The notes below the pieces were generated by a model, which did not search any database, was not told where the DNA came from, and saw only the letters and a program-made list of their open reading frames with translations. Shown piece after piece: positions 52,654 through 62,555 of a stretch of DNA of 64,000 nt (positions within the stretch are counted from its first letter, which is position 1; each line of letters opens with the position of its first letter). The DNA comes from Bin80 sp965261255 (GTDB lineage Bacteria > Bacteroidota > Rhodothermia > Rhodothermales > Bin80): positions 682,001-746,000 of the forward strand of contig CBDHCQ010000004.1 in assembly GCA_965261255.1 (NCBI GenBank), written 5' to 3'. Both the position numbers and the translations under genes were made by a program.

Positions 52654-55629
52654 TTATTGTTGGGGAAGTTCCTGTCTTAGAAAGCTAAGCAAATCGCGCA
52701 AATCATCAGGCTCAAGAGCCATGTTAAGGCCCGGTGGCATAAACGAACCGGGCATTGCAGTCAATTCCTTAACATCCTGTCGTGGAACGACGACTGTTTC
52801 AGTGAGGGATGTCATTGTAATTGCAGAAGAGGTTTCTGAAGCAATGATTCCTTCGATTATTGAACCATTGGTGCGCGTCAATCGCCAGGATTCGTAACCG
52901 CTGGCAATCCTCTGGCTTGGGTTTTGAAGTTCGGCTAACAGGGCATGACGTGGCCAATGCTGTACGGTAGCCAAATTTGGTCCAAGAGCCCCTGTACCTA
53001 CTTCGCCTGCCATGTGACACTGCGCACACAGGTTCTCAAACAGTACTTGTCCATGGTCAATGTTACCTGGACCATCAAGTATGGATAATGCGCCAGAAAC
53101 AGCATCCTTTACTTCTAGGATTGCTCGAGCACGGCTTCGGACGGGTTCCGCTGTGTCGCGCATCAAACGGACGCGTTGGTGCCAGGTGATTTCTTCAGAT
53201 AGAATGACGCCCTCCTCTAAAGCAGTCACCAATATATTTGCACGTTCTTGACTGGAAAATTGATCCAGTGCACGATTGCGGGAGCGTGGCCAAAGATTAG
53301 ACCAAGATTGCAGCAAAAGCTGTACAGGCCCTGTACCTGGTTGGGCTCCCAAGGCTTCCACAGAGGCGATTTGGACTTCCACAGGATAGGAGGAGTCAAG
53401 TAGGGTCGCTAGGATTTCGATATTATTGGGAATAAGCGACAGAATACGAACTGCCCGCACTCGGGCATCCACCGTTTGGTTAACATCAGTTGCTATAAGC
53501 TGAGCTTCTTTGAGGCTTTCTGACTCGGGGAGAATCACTGTTTCAAGTAACGTTACGGCAGCATTACCCAGTTCATCATCGGGTGACAAGGCTAATTCTA
53601 CTAGTCGTTCGGACAGCTCCGATGAGATCGTAACTCTATTCTGACGTTCCAGCAAGCCTTCTGCGGCCCCCGCCAGACGCGCACCAAGAGCAGGTCCCTC
53701 ATTGGTAAGGGCAGGGACCAGCCCATTTGTCCTGGCGAGGATACGTGCCAGGCGTAGGACGAAGCTGTCAATGATATGCTCTGGTGCTGTGAGTTCGTAC
53801 ATTGCTGTCTGCATGAGATCATGGGCAGACACATCAAGTGCAAGGAGTGCGGCCGTCTGAAACCATTCGCTTTCAATATTCTGCTCAAGCAGTCTAAGTT
53901 TAGCAGCATCCGAGCCAGGCAAGAACCCAAGGGTATTAAGTAGCTGATATCGAACCCGAATATTGGTGTCCTCGGTGATGGCTAGTAAGTTCTGGCCAAG
54001 TTCAGGGTTCTCGGGCAGGGCGAGTTCTGTCAGCCGTATAGCATTCTCGCGCACCCCAGGGTGGGGATCATCCAATGCCGATGCAATCTGGCTGGTTGTG
54101 AGTGCGCCCAGGCCCTTCAACGTCCAAAGGGCGTGAAGCCGCCCCAAGGCAGACGTGCTGGATGCGGCCATTATCGAGAGAGGGGCAACCGCATCCTGAC
54201 GATTCCGGCTCACCAATATGCGCTGTGCATTGCGACGCCACCAGATATTATCAGAGGCCAGTTTAGCGACTAGGTCATCTACGGTAGCATCGGCGAGGTT
54301 AAGCTTCCCATGCCAGTTCAGTTCAGGGGTATCCTCGGGTACAATACGATAGATACGTCCGCGATTCGTCCCTCGGTACAGGTCACCGGTGGCCGCCAGA
54401 CTATCGTCCATCCACTCCGGGTGCTCAATGATCTCCCTGTAATAGTCAACAACATATACAGCTCCATCGGGGCCAATAGCGAAATTAACTGGACGAAACC
54501 AGCTGTCCGTAGATGCAAGAAATTCACGCTTCTCGAGTACACGCTCGCTCCTGAAAACCGGTCCATTAGGAAGCACTCGGTCAATATGTACAAGGTTGTG
54601 AACCGGCTCCGCAACAAGTGTAATGCTGCTATCAAATGGCGCGGGCAACAAACCTCCTAGTTGCCAGGTCAATGCACATGCAGAAGTAAATACCCCAATA
54701 TCAGTTAGTAACTGATATACAGGATTGATGGTTATGGGATATACTTCAGAAGCATTTCCATAATCGGGTGTTCTGTGAATGGTTGTTTGGATTGGCAACT
54801 CAGGACGTCGCTCCAAATACTGCGCAGCAAGAGCCTCCACAGAGTGGTGCTGACTATTATTCACTAAAAAATGTCTTCCCCAAGCATCAAAGGTGTGCCC
54901 GAATTGTGATCGTCCAGCAAGAAGCTCAAGTTCGTAGGTGTCCGGCCGGAAACGAACGTTTCTGTCGGCAGCATTACGAGGCAGGCGGGCTCCCTCAGGG
55001 TTGTCCGGGAAATATATCTGCTCTCCTCGATCACCGAAGGGATCCGCATATTTTTCGGTCCAGATAGTGCTGTTATTAGCTACATAAATCCAATTGGTCA
55101 GTCCATAGATCGGGGAGTTTGCGTTGTGCTGTGGATTTGAGAGTGCAAATCCGGTTAGGACTACGATATGGCTGTCTGCCCGCGAATCCCCATCGGTATC
55201 TGGAAGATAGAATATATCAGGTGGATCAGTTACCAGGACACCATCCTTCCAGCGCATAATACCGGTCGGCAGCCTAAGTCCATCAGCGAACAATGCTGCA
55301 GAATCAGGCCGACCATCCTGATCTGTATCGTGCAGGAGTTTTATTCGCCCTGATCCATCAACATCCAGGGGATACCCAGGCATTTCGGCGACCCAGATTC
55401 GACCATATTCATCAATATCCATAGCGACAGGGTCTGCAATCAATGGTTCTGCCGCAACAAGGTCTACACGCAAGCCATCGGGGACCTTGATGGTTTGCAG
55501 GGCTTCTTGGGGTTCATAGGGGGGGCCGTCTGCAGGTACAGTGCTGGACCACAATGGAAGGAAGATCAAGAACCAAAGTACACGCATCCGATGGTAATGC
55601 CGACCCGGTAAATATTGAGATGCATTCAT
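52654..55629 (-). CDS. PVC-type heme-binding propeller/HEAT protein (membrane-bound dehydrogenase type)
   Basis: This 991-residue exported protein has three parts. Residues 40-420 form a sugar-dehydrogenase-like propeller (EYGRIWVAEMPGYPL, NWIYVANNSTIW, GAVYVVDYYREIIEHPEW). Residues 470-840 are HEAT-like helical repeats. The C-terminal part is a cytochrome c domain with CAQCH as heme site, in ENLCAQCHMAGEVGTG, a distal methionine region (SFMPPGLNMAL) and the closing DDLRDLLSFLRQ. Such proteins are abundant in Planctomycetes and Rhodothermota-like bacteria and pass electrons from sugar oxidation. The start is ATG 55629; ATG 55587 (MRVLWFLIF) directly before the signal helix is also possible. 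It heads the DUF1080-ROK operon. Confidence 0.88.
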   Translation of the reverse strand: MNASQYLPGRHYHRMRVLWFLIFLPLWSSTVPADGPPYEPQEALQTIKVPDGLRVDLVAAEPLIADPVAMDIDEYGRIWVAEMPGYPLDVDGSGRIKLLHDTDQDGRPDSAALFADGLRLPTGIMRWKDGVLVTDPPDIFYLPDTDGDSRADSHIVVLTGFALSNPQHNANSPIYGLTNWIYVANNSTIWTEKYADPFGDRGEQIYFPDNPEGARLPRNAADRNVRFRPDTYELELLAGRSQFGHTFDAWGRHFLVNNSQHHSVEALAAQYLERRPELPIQTTIHRTPDYGNASEVYPITINPVYQLLTDIGVFTSACALTWQLGGLLPAPFDSSITLVAEPVHNLVHIDRVLPNGPVFRSERVLEKREFLASTDSWFRPVNFAIGPDGAVYVVDYYREIIEHPEWMDDSLAATGDLYRGTNRGRIYRIVPEDTPELNWHGKLNLADATVDDLVAKLASDNIWWRRNAQRILVSRNRQDAVAPLSIMAASSTSALGRLHALWTLKGLGALTTSQIASALDDPHPGVRENAIRLTELALPENPELGQNLLAITEDTNIRVRYQLLNTLGFLPGSDAAKLRLLEQNIESEWFQTAALLALDVSAHDLMQTAMYELTAPEHIIDSFVLRLARILARTNGLVPALTNEGPALGARLAGAAEGLLERQNRVTISSELSERLVELALSPDDELGNAAVTLLETVILPESESLKEAQLIATDVNQTVDARVRAVRILSLIPNNIEILATLLDSSYPVEVQIASVEALGAQPGTGPVQLLLQSWSNLWPRSRNRALDQFSSQERANILVTALEEGVILSEEITWHQRVRLMRDTAEPVRSRARAILEVKDAVSGALSILDGPGNIDHGQVLFENLCAQCHMAGEVGTGALGPNLATVQHWPRHALLAELQNPSQRIASGYESWRLTRTNGSIIEGIIASETSSAITMTSLTETVVVPRQDVKELTAMPGSFMPPGLNMALEPDDLRDLLSFLRQELPQQ

Positions 55630-56408
55630 AGTAAACTCTGGTGGCCTCTGTGCACCGATGTCATTGCCAGAAGCAAGGGTCTTAGAAATCTGGAAGATTA
55701 CGGATAGTTTCAAGATAACTAACTGGCTTGGGATTTAGCTGAATCTCGGTTTGTTTCACCGCATAGTTATTCTTGGGAACAGAGCTCGCGAAAAAACAAT
55801 TGCCCAAGATTTAAGACTGAAGGCTAAACACTGAAAAGACGTGCTCAAAAGCTCCTGAGCATGTGTTCTGAATATACAACCTTAGTCTAGATGGGATGGG
55901 GCGCACAGGTGTCACATCTTGCCTTATCCTCTAAGGTGACGAATGACAAGGCATTCCCTATACACGCGGGCATCTAAAACCTGCATGTCTCCGATTCAAC
56001 CCAAATCAGTATCCCAAGGAAGCCTCAAAAGTCTAGTTTTGGCATCCCTGCAAATAGCGGGTCAAGCTCCCGACATCGTCAAGCCCGTTTCTCTGGAGAC
56101 TGGAATGAAATCTCGATGCCTACTCCTCCACGAAAGCGGTATTCCTTCGTTTCCATCGGGGAAGTTGATCTTGTATCGTTTGCTTGGATTGAGCTGCATA
56201 TTCCGACCATGTAGACCACTGATTCCGGGCGATGCGACCAAGCGTAGTCCCAAAGTTGGTTGAGGTTTGGCACTATGCCTTCAAATAGTGCGGGAACATT
56301 GCCGACAACGGGATATATAACTTTTATGTATCTAAAATGTATCTTTTCTATGTGTACATGAGATATGGCATGGATTTGAATCATGACAACTAAAAAGAGC
56401 ATTGCGCT
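55630..56408. other. Divergent intergenic region, no supported gene
   Basis: This stretch separates two divergent operons and should hold both promoters. Short frames (55943-56263 plus, 56079-56432 minus) lack domain signal. Confidence 0.4.
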
Positions 56409-57281
56409 ATGACAAACACGACTGAGAGTCAATTCGGTGGAGAATGGACTCGGGAAAAACTTGAAATCTTGAGAAAGTATCTTGACGCATATACGACCGC
56501 TCTCAAGAAAACACCATTCAGACTCCTGTATATTGATGCCTTCGCAGGCACTGGTAGCATAGAATCAGGAAGTCAGGATCCTGATCAAAAAGATCGCCGT
56601 GCATTCATTGATGGATCGACCAGAATTGCGTTGGACATTGTAGATAGGTCATTTGACGAACTGATTTTCATAGAGAAAGATGAGGCTAAATGCTCAATAC
56701 TGGAAAGTCTAAAGGCGGAAAACCTTGACAGAAATATCGTTATAGAAACGGGCGATGCCAATAATTCTCTCCGAGCCCTGCAGAAAGATTGGTCAAAGTG
56801 GCGAGGCGTGCTTTTTCTTGATCCATTCGGGGCGCAAGTTGATTGGAGTACCTTGGAGGCAATCGCTGGGTATAAAGCACTTGACATCTGGATCCTTTTT
56901 CCTACGTCCACGATTGTACGGATGCTACCTCGGTCTAAGCTTCCCGATGAAATTCACCCGAGTTGGGCTCGTACGTTGACGAGAGTCTTTGGTGGTGAAA
57001 GATGGAGAGATGTGTATGATGAAGACCAGCAGATTGAGATGTTCCCAGAGAATATTAAAGGCCCCCAATTTAAGCGAGAGCCTGGCGTAAATAAACTCAG
57101 AGAGATCTACAAGGAAGGGCTTAGGGAGTTACTTGATAGACGATTTCTTGATCAATCCAGACCACTTAAAAATTCAAAGAATTCAGATCTATACGAGTTT
57201 ATGTTTTGTGTCGGTAGCGACAACCAAGCCGCTATTAAACTCGCGAAGAGGATAGCCAAACACCTTGTAGATAAACTATAG
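56409..57281 (+). CDS. tcmP: Three-Cys-motif partner protein TcmP
   Basis: The 290-residue protein has a Rossmann-like methyltransferase-type fold: KTPFRLLYIDAFAGTGSIES (residues 34-53, motif I type), a second strand DELIFIEKDE, then VLFLDPFGAQVDW, which resembles motif IV of nucleic-acid methyltransferases. This matches TcmP, the partner of three-Cys-motif proteins. The reaction is unknown. Its stop lies two bases before the start of the DUF5131 gene, so they are translated together. Pairs like this occur in accessory regions and are suspected to be defence or modification systems, which is not established. Confidence 0.85.
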   Translation: MTNTTESQFGGEWTREKLEILRKYLDAYTTALKKTPFRLLYIDAFAGTGSIESGSQDPDQKDRRAFIDGSTRIALDIVDRSFDELIFIEKDEAKCSILESLKAENLDRNIVIETGDANNSLRALQKDWSKWRGVLFLDPFGAQVDWSTLEAIAGYKALDIWILFPTSTIVRMLPRSKLPDEIHPSWARTLTRVFGGERWRDVYDEDQQIEMFPENIKGPQFKREPGVNKLREIYKEGLRELLDRRFLDQSRPLKNSKNSDLYEFMFCVGSDNQAAIKLAKRIAKHLVDKL

Positions 57282-57283
57282 CT

Positions 57284-57994
57284 ATGTCAACACGATCTGG
57301 CATTGAGTGGACAGAAACGACTTGGAACCCGGTCACAGGCTGTACCAAAATCAGTCACGGATGTAAGTTCTGCTATGCGGACCGGATGGCAAAGCGGCTT
57401 CAGGCCATGGGTGTAGAGAAGTATCGTCATGGGTTTTCTGTCACCATGCATCCCTTAACACTCAAAGATCCCCTGAAATGGCGCAAGCCACGCCTCGTAT
57501 TTGTCAATTCTATGTCTGACCTCTTCCATGAAGAGGTTTCTGTATCGTTTATTAAGGCCGTCTTTAAGACGATGAATCAGGCATCGCACCATACGTTTCA
57601 AGTGCTTACCAAGAGGCCCGGACGTGTTCTAGAAATGGATGGATGCCTGACTTGGAGCCCAAATATCTGGCTTGGAACTAGCATTGAATCACGTAGATGG
57701 CAGTTTCGCTTGGAAGAACTTAGAAAGACGAGTGCCCAAACCAAGTTTTTGTCGCTTGAGCCGCTGCTTGGACCGCTTCGAGATATTCCGATGCAAGGAA
57801 TTGATTGGGTAATTGTAGGGGGAGAATCTGGGCCAGGTGCTAGGTCAATGGAGGCGGATTGGGTGAGGGAAATTCGGGACTTATGTGTGCGCGAGCATGT
57901 GCCGTTCTTCTTCAAGCAATGGGGTGGTGTATTCAAGAAGCGGACAGGGCGTACGCTGGATGGCCGGACCTGGGATCAGATGCCCATACATTGA
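57284..57994 (+). CDS. DUF5131 / phage Gp37-Gp68 family three-Cys protein
   Basis: The 236-residue protein has the three-Cys motif C20-x6-C27-x2-C30 (GCTKISHGCKFCYA), which resembles an iron-sulphur cluster site of radical SAM type, and a barrel-like remainder: LVFVNSMSDLFHEEV, FQVLTKRPGR, NIWLGTSIES, FLSLEPLLGPL and a closing FFFKQWGGVF. It belongs to the family first seen as phage Gp37/Gp68 and found beside TcmP. The cysteines are complete and the length is normal. A joint role with the preceding methyltransferase-like protein is expected. Confidence 0.88.
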   Translation: MSTRSGIEWTETTWNPVTGCTKISHGCKFCYADRMAKRLQAMGVEKYRHGFSVTMHPLTLKDPLKWRKPRLVFVNSMSDLFHEEVSVSFIKAVFKTMNQASHHTFQVLTKRPGRVLEMDGCLTWSPNIWLGTSIESRRWQFRLEELRKTSAQTKFLSLEPLLGPLRDIPMQGIDWVIVGGESGPGARSMEADWVREIRDLCVREHVPFFFKQWGGVFKKRTGRTLDGRTWDQMPIH

Positions 57995-58046
57995 CGCGAA
58001 AATCATATCTACATGAACGGGTTGTGGCTTGCCCCCTGATACATGA

Positions 58047-58092
58047 ATGAGGCAGGAGTTCAGCTGGTTCACCAGGCCCAACCCTGCCTCAT
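58047..58092. terminator. Inverted repeat between convergent genes
   Basis: ATGAGGCAGG (58047-58056) and CCTGCCTCAT (58083-58092) are exact 10-bp inverted arms with a 26-base loop, placed between the convergent 3' ends of the DUF5131 and zinc-ribbon genes. Position suggests a shared terminator, though the loop is long and there is no U-tract. Confidence 0.35.
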
Positions 58093-58099
58093 GTACCGC

Positions 58100-58429
58100 T
58101 TACGAAATCGCGTGCCATCGCCAGTCCTTCACAAACATCCCCTGCTTGCAATAGGGACATGCCTTGCCATCCAACTCCGTTGTGCATACGATCATGTCGG
58201 CCTTGCACTTCGGACACTTCGTGATCGGTGCATTGGAATCAACCATGAATTCATGCCCACACGTTAGACAAAGGTGTGGGGTATCGTTACCGATGCAGAG
58301 TTCCAACAGACCGCTTGGATGGTATGCGTATTCCTTCCGGCCATTCTCAATGTAGTAAGGATTACCGTCGGACCAAGCCTCAATGCTTTTGTCGCAATCG
58401 CGACAAATAAAGCGCATGCCAGTAGCCAT
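58100..58429 (-). CDS. Zinc-ribbon protein
   Basis: The 109-residue protein carries cysteine pairs FICRDC, HLCLTCGHE, TKCPKCKAD and KACPYCKQG, enough for two zinc-ribbon sites. The first 45 residues include a degenerate regulator-like ribbon (GMRFICRDCDKSIEAWSDGN). No other domain is present. Such proteins often act as small metal-binding adaptors. The start at 58429 has GGAGAA upstream at about eight bases, a good ribosome site. Confidence 0.75.
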   Translation of the reverse strand: MATGMRFICRDCDKSIEAWSDGNPYYIENGRKEYAYHPSGLLELCIGNDTPHLCLTCGHEFMVDSNAPITKCPKCKADMIVCTTELDGKACPYCKQGMFVKDWRWHAIS

Positions 58430-58969
58430 TTCGTTCTCCTTAGTGGTGGACTGTTCTTACTGGATCCTCCCTGTAAGATATTGGGTGCAACCCATTCTTG
58501 CCACTTGCCCTGACAGGATAAAACTTTCGGACTCAATTTCCCCGTTATTTCCTCAAAAGGCTTGCTAACTGTCAAATCTGTTCGTTTGGTTGCAAGTATG
58601 ACATTACCATTAATGTTTCAACCGTGAATGTTGTGGATAGAGCCCCAGTATTACCAGTCTGCTGGCGCACTGTATGCGTAACGTAAGACGATGGTCGAAT
58701 TCATGGCAAAATCGGCGGTGAGTCGCGTTGGTCTGTATACACTCCGGAAAAAGACCCAAGCTTATCCTCAATAACTTACAGCTTAGAGTATTGACTCATA
58801 GGCTCGAGCACCATTATGAACCGGCGAGTCGTTACTTTGAAACTCATGTCATGCTTCCTTTTGGCTGGCTACTAATGTTATACATCCTCGAAGGGAGAAC
58901 TCTTGACGGTGAAAAAGCGTCGTAATTCAGACTGACGGAGTACTTAGTCCTCATTGGAGAGAATCTTGA
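58430..58969. other. Intergenic, no supported gene
   Basis: Only short frames without domains occur here; promoters for the divergent neighbours are expected but not identified. Confidence 0.35.
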
Positions 58970-60142
58970 TTGCTGCGGAAAATCACACACCATAAAATGC
59001 TAGATGAAAAAGGTTTTCTCATTGCTTTACTGTCCTTCTTCTGCGTCGCATTTCTAGTTGCCTGTACAGATACTGGGCCTGCACAGGAAAGGAGCAAAAC
59101 AGACTTGATTGCACTGGAGGAAGTCCTTCGCTTGGGGGATGAGTCCGCTGGCGACACAGTCCTTTTCGGATCAATTTCTCAAATCGTGGTCAATGGACGC
59201 GGTGACATCATCGTAGCAGAGAACAATCCCATGTTGATCCACACGTTTGGGTCGGGTGGTACCTATCTGGGCTCGGTAGGAGGGCAGGGGCAAGGACCGG
59301 GGGAGTATCTATATTTTGTGGGTCCGGTCATCGGGTCAGCGGATTCCGTGTATCTGTGGGAATTGTTGACGAACCGAGTTCTTATCTATGATCCTGATGA
59401 CTTTTCTTGGGTGCGCAGCATTGAATTGGGGGATGACGGTGAGAAGCAAGTTAGTTCACTTATAGGCGTCATTGAAAATGGATTCATCGTGGCGAAGAGC
59501 CTGCCTCCTTTCTTGGAGTCCGACGACGGTTTATGGAGCATAAATGACGATTATCATTACGAATTGACAAAAGTCAACTCGATTGGGAACTTCGAAGCGG
59601 ATCTTTTTGGCACGGTGGCAGCAGGTGAGATGATTTACAACATCCAAGAGAACCGTGGTTTGAATTTTATCTCTGTTCCATTTGCTAGATCACCGGTTTG
59701 GGCAGTTGGGCCCGATGATGGGCTCTACTACGGCTGGAGCGATGCTATTGAAATAACGCTCGTATTCGCTGACAGATCAACTCGTGAGGTAATTAGCTAC
59801 GGGCATGATCCGGTACCCATTACAGAAGCAGAAATGGATGAAGAACAGCCGGAAGATGCATTGTTCCGGGAAATATTGGCTGCCCATGAGCCTCATGAGA
59901 CCAAGCCAGCGTTTCAAACTTTTGTGGTGGATGAAACGAGCCGCGTGTGGATAAAGCTCAGTGCTCCAGAAGATGCGGTTCAGGCGGAATGGCTGATCCT
60001 GAACAGAGAATCTCAAGCGGTGGGTAGTGCTACATTGCCGGTTGCCGTAAACCTTGAGGTGATTCGAGGCGGCTACGCCTATGGCAGGTACCAAGAGCGT
60101 GGCGAAGCTCCGATCGTTGTGGTATACGAGATCCAAGAGTGA
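58970..60142 (+). CDS. 6-bladed beta-propeller lipoprotein
   Basis: The 390-residue protein carries a lipoprotein signal (ALLSFFCVAFLVAC) and then a propeller with repeated strand pairs: ISQIVVNGRGDIIVAENNPM, LIHTFGSGGTYLGSVGGQGQ, GPGEYLYFVGPVI and the last RVWIKLSA. The GxGxGPGEY turn is the hallmark of the 6-bladed beta-propeller family common in Bacteroidota-like genomes. The TTG at 58970 has GGAGAG at eight bases and is preferred; ATG 58997 is the alternative. Substrate or partner is unknown. Confidence 0.8.
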   Translation: MLRKITHHKMLDEKGFLIALLSFFCVAFLVACTDTGPAQERSKTDLIALEEVLRLGDESAGDTVLFGSISQIVVNGRGDIIVAENNPMLIHTFGSGGTYLGSVGGQGQGPGEYLYFVGPVIGSADSVYLWELLTNRVLIYDPDDFSWVRSIELGDDGEKQVSSLIGVIENGFIVAKSLPPFLESDDGLWSINDDYHYELTKVNSIGNFEADLFGTVAAGEMIYNIQENRGLNFISVPFARSPVWAVGPDDGLYYGWSDAIEITLVFADRSTREVISYGHDPVPITEAEMDEEQPEDALFREILAAHEPHETKPAFQTFVVDETSRVWIKLSAPEDAVQAEWLILNRESQAVGSATLPVAVNLEVIRGGYAYGRYQERGEAPIVVVYEIQE

Positions 60143-60830
60143 TCAGCAACGCCCATCGCAATGAAAGCATGACTTCTCTGGAGGCTAGCTGCATACATAG
60201 CTCAACGGCTCCTTCATACAGCTCGGCTCCGTTTAGTATGCGATTCTGCAGCTACGTAGAACTCCCTAGCGGACGGCGAGAAGGATTTGTGGACGAAAAC
60301 CCGCAGCTTAACCCTCTGTAATGCCCAAGCGTCTAAGTATGCTACCGACGAAGAAAATTAATACCGGACTACCTCCGGGTGTTACGTCAGCTGGTCCAGG
60401 TGATCCAATCCTCCCAGGAGTGGCGATCAATACTCTTGGAAAGAAGGTCAAGGCACGATCAAGACTCAACCGCGAGGGTCTTTTAGCATTTAGGCCAGTT
60501 GGATAAATGTCGGATCATAAGTGTCGAGGGAAGATCATGGATCGGAGGCATATACGAGCCAGAATGTTACGTCTGTGATCGCACCGAAGTAGACAATCGG
60601 ACGACACAAAACATAGTCAAGTAGATGCTCTGCGTTAGCCCGGGCCAGATGAAGGTGGCCGCAAGTAAACTAGGTTCCGGGATTGAAGCAACTGCACGAC
60701 GCAAAGCGTTGGCTTGAGCCAATTCCTGGATCCGGGTAATGACACTCAAGTTCTCGCATGACATCGGTGCCAGGTATATCATTCCTTTCTTAAATTGTGT
60801 CTCATTTGAGGTTAGTCACCCAGAAAGGCT
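60143..60830. other. Intergenic, no supported gene
   Basis: Short frames only (60139-60321, 60321-60506 plus; 60567-60782 minus), none with domain signal. It should contain the promoter for the GMC oxidoreductase operon. Confidence 0.4.
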
Positions 60831-62555
60831 ATGCGTCGCAAGAATGTACATGTGGCTCGCTCTCAGGAGGTGCAGGATGCGATTGTAGTTGGGTCCGGTA
60901 TCAGTGGAGGGTTTGCTGCAAAAGAGCTTACTGAGGGAGGGCTGAATGTTCTCCTGTTGGAGCGCGGGCGCGATCTAAAGCATGGATCGGGATACATTAC
61001 CGAACACTTGGATATCTGGGAATTCCCCGCTCGCAACAGTAAAGGTTCACGCAGACATCGTGAGCGGTACGCCATCCAGTCACGCACGTATGCATTTGGT
61101 GAGCATACCGAACACTTTTTTATAGATGACAGCGAAAATCCTTATGTGGAAGCCGATCCGTTTACCTGGATCCGGGCGGATGTAGTTGGAGGGCGGTCAC
61201 TGCTGTGGGCGCGCCAGTGCTACCGCTGGAGTGCAATGGATTTTGAGGCAAATGGACGAGACGGTACGGGTATTGATTGGCCCATTCGGTATGAGGATAT
61301 TGCGCCTTGGTATGATCATGTGGAGCGGTTCGCAGGCATCACCGGTCAACCTGAAGGTCTTGCACAATGTCCCGATGGGGTTTTTCTACCCCCCATGGCT
61401 CTCAATTGGGGAGAAGAACGTGTGCGCGAGGCAATAGCTACGCACTTTGATGATAGATTACTGACGATAGGACGGGCCGCCGTTCTCACGCAGCCGCATA
61501 ATGGGCGCGCTGCCTGCCACTATTGTGAATCATGCTATAGGGGATGCTCGGCAGGTGCGTATTTTAGTAGCCAAAGCGCAACTCTGCCCGCCGCTTTTGC
61601 AACGGGCAGACTGACATTGCAACCGGAGAGTATTGTACATAGCGTGATATACGATGAAGAAAAAGGCAAGGCAACCGGCGTTCGTTATATAGACCGTACC
61701 ACAGGAGCCGTGCGCGAGGCTTATGCCCGCGTCATCTTCCTTTGTGCTTCTGCATTGGGTACTACGCAGATCATGCTGAATTCCCAATCTTCACGGTTCC
61801 CCCAAGGCCTCGCCAATGACAGTGGAGTGTTGGGGCACTACCTGATGGATCACCACATGGAGGTTGGTGCCCGAGGAGAGCTACCGGGAGGGGAAGACAG
61901 GTACTTCCAGGGAATACGCCCCAACGGCATTTATATACCTCGCTTCCGGAATCTACCCGGGGCTACGCAGCGCACCGACTATCTCCGTGGCTTCGGGTAC
62001 CAAGGAGGCGCAACACGGAATTCCTGGGATCGTCCGGTTTCGGGATTTGGAGCGTCACTCAAGTCAACCTTGAGACGGCCGGGTCCCTGGGTGATGGGAC
62101 TGGAAGGATTCGGAGAAGCACTGCCGAGGTATGACAATTATGTGACCCTGGATGAATCAGCCGTTGATGCATGGGGCATCCCCGTTCTTCGGTTTCATTA
62201 CAGATGGGGCGAGAACGTGCTCGCCATGCGCGAAGACATGAAGCAGTCGGCGGCAGAAATGCTTGATGCCGCGGGAGCAACGAACATTGAGACGTACGAT
62301 AACTATACAGGGGAGGGTCTGGGAGCAGAGCCTGGTCTGGCAATCCATGAAATGGGAACCGCTCGGATGGGCCGGGATCCAAAGACCAGTATATTGAATG
62401 CACATAACCAGTGCCACGCAATCCCGAATGTCTTTGTGACTGATGGGGCATGCATGACCTCTTCTGCATGCCAGAACCCGTCAATCACATATATGGCCCT
62501 TACTGCAAGGGCAGCAAATCATGCGATAGAGGAACTAAAGCGAATGAATCTTTGA
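60831..62555 (+). CDS. GMC family oxidoreductase (gluconate/sugar dehydrogenase large subunit type)
   Basis: The 574-residue flavoenzyme has the FAD-binding GxGxxG motif in AIVVGSGISGGFAAKELTEG (residues 17-36) and the following acid in LLLERGRD. The GMC C-terminal signature is complete: HEMGTARMGRDPKTS, NVFVTDGACMTSSACQNPSI. A CHYCESCYRGC segment (around residue 230) is a cysteine-rich insert seen in gluconate-2-dehydrogenase-like large subunits. There is no clear signal peptide; export with the partner's leader is possible. It overlaps the small-subunit gene (TGATG), so both are made as a complex that oxidises sugars or sugar acids and passes electrons on. Confidence 0.9.
   Translation: MRRKNVHVARSQEVQDAIVVGSGISGGFAAKELTEGGLNVLLLERGRDLKHGSGYITEHLDIWEFPARNSKGSRRHRERYAIQSRTYAFGEHTEHFFIDDSENPYVEADPFTWIRADVVGGRSLLWARQCYRWSAMDFEANGRDGTGIDWPIRYEDIAPWYDHVERFAGITGQPEGLAQCPDGVFLPPMALNWGEERVREAIATHFDDRLLTIGRAAVLTQPHNGRAACHYCESCYRGCSAGAYFSSQSATLPAAFATGRLTLQPESIVHSVIYDEEKGKATGVRYIDRTTGAVREAYARVIFLCASALGTTQIMLNSQSSRFPQGLANDSGVLGHYLMDHHMEVGARGELPGGEDRYFQGIRPNGIYIPRFRNLPGATQRTDYLRGFGYQGGATRNSWDRPVSGFGASLKSTLRRPGPWVMGLEGFGEALPRYDNYVTLDESAVDAWGIPVLRFHYRWGENVLAMREDMKQSAAEMLDAAGATNIETYDNYTGEGLGAEPGLAIHEMGTARMGRDPKTSILNAHNQCHAIPNVFVTDGACMTSSACQNPSITYMALTARAANHAIEELKRMNL

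Noticed and set aside
62450..62554. Longer start for the gluconate dehydrogenase small subunit
   Set aside because: The extension lies within the GMC gene in another frame; the ATG at 62555 overlaps the GMC stop and directly precedes a twin-arginine leader.
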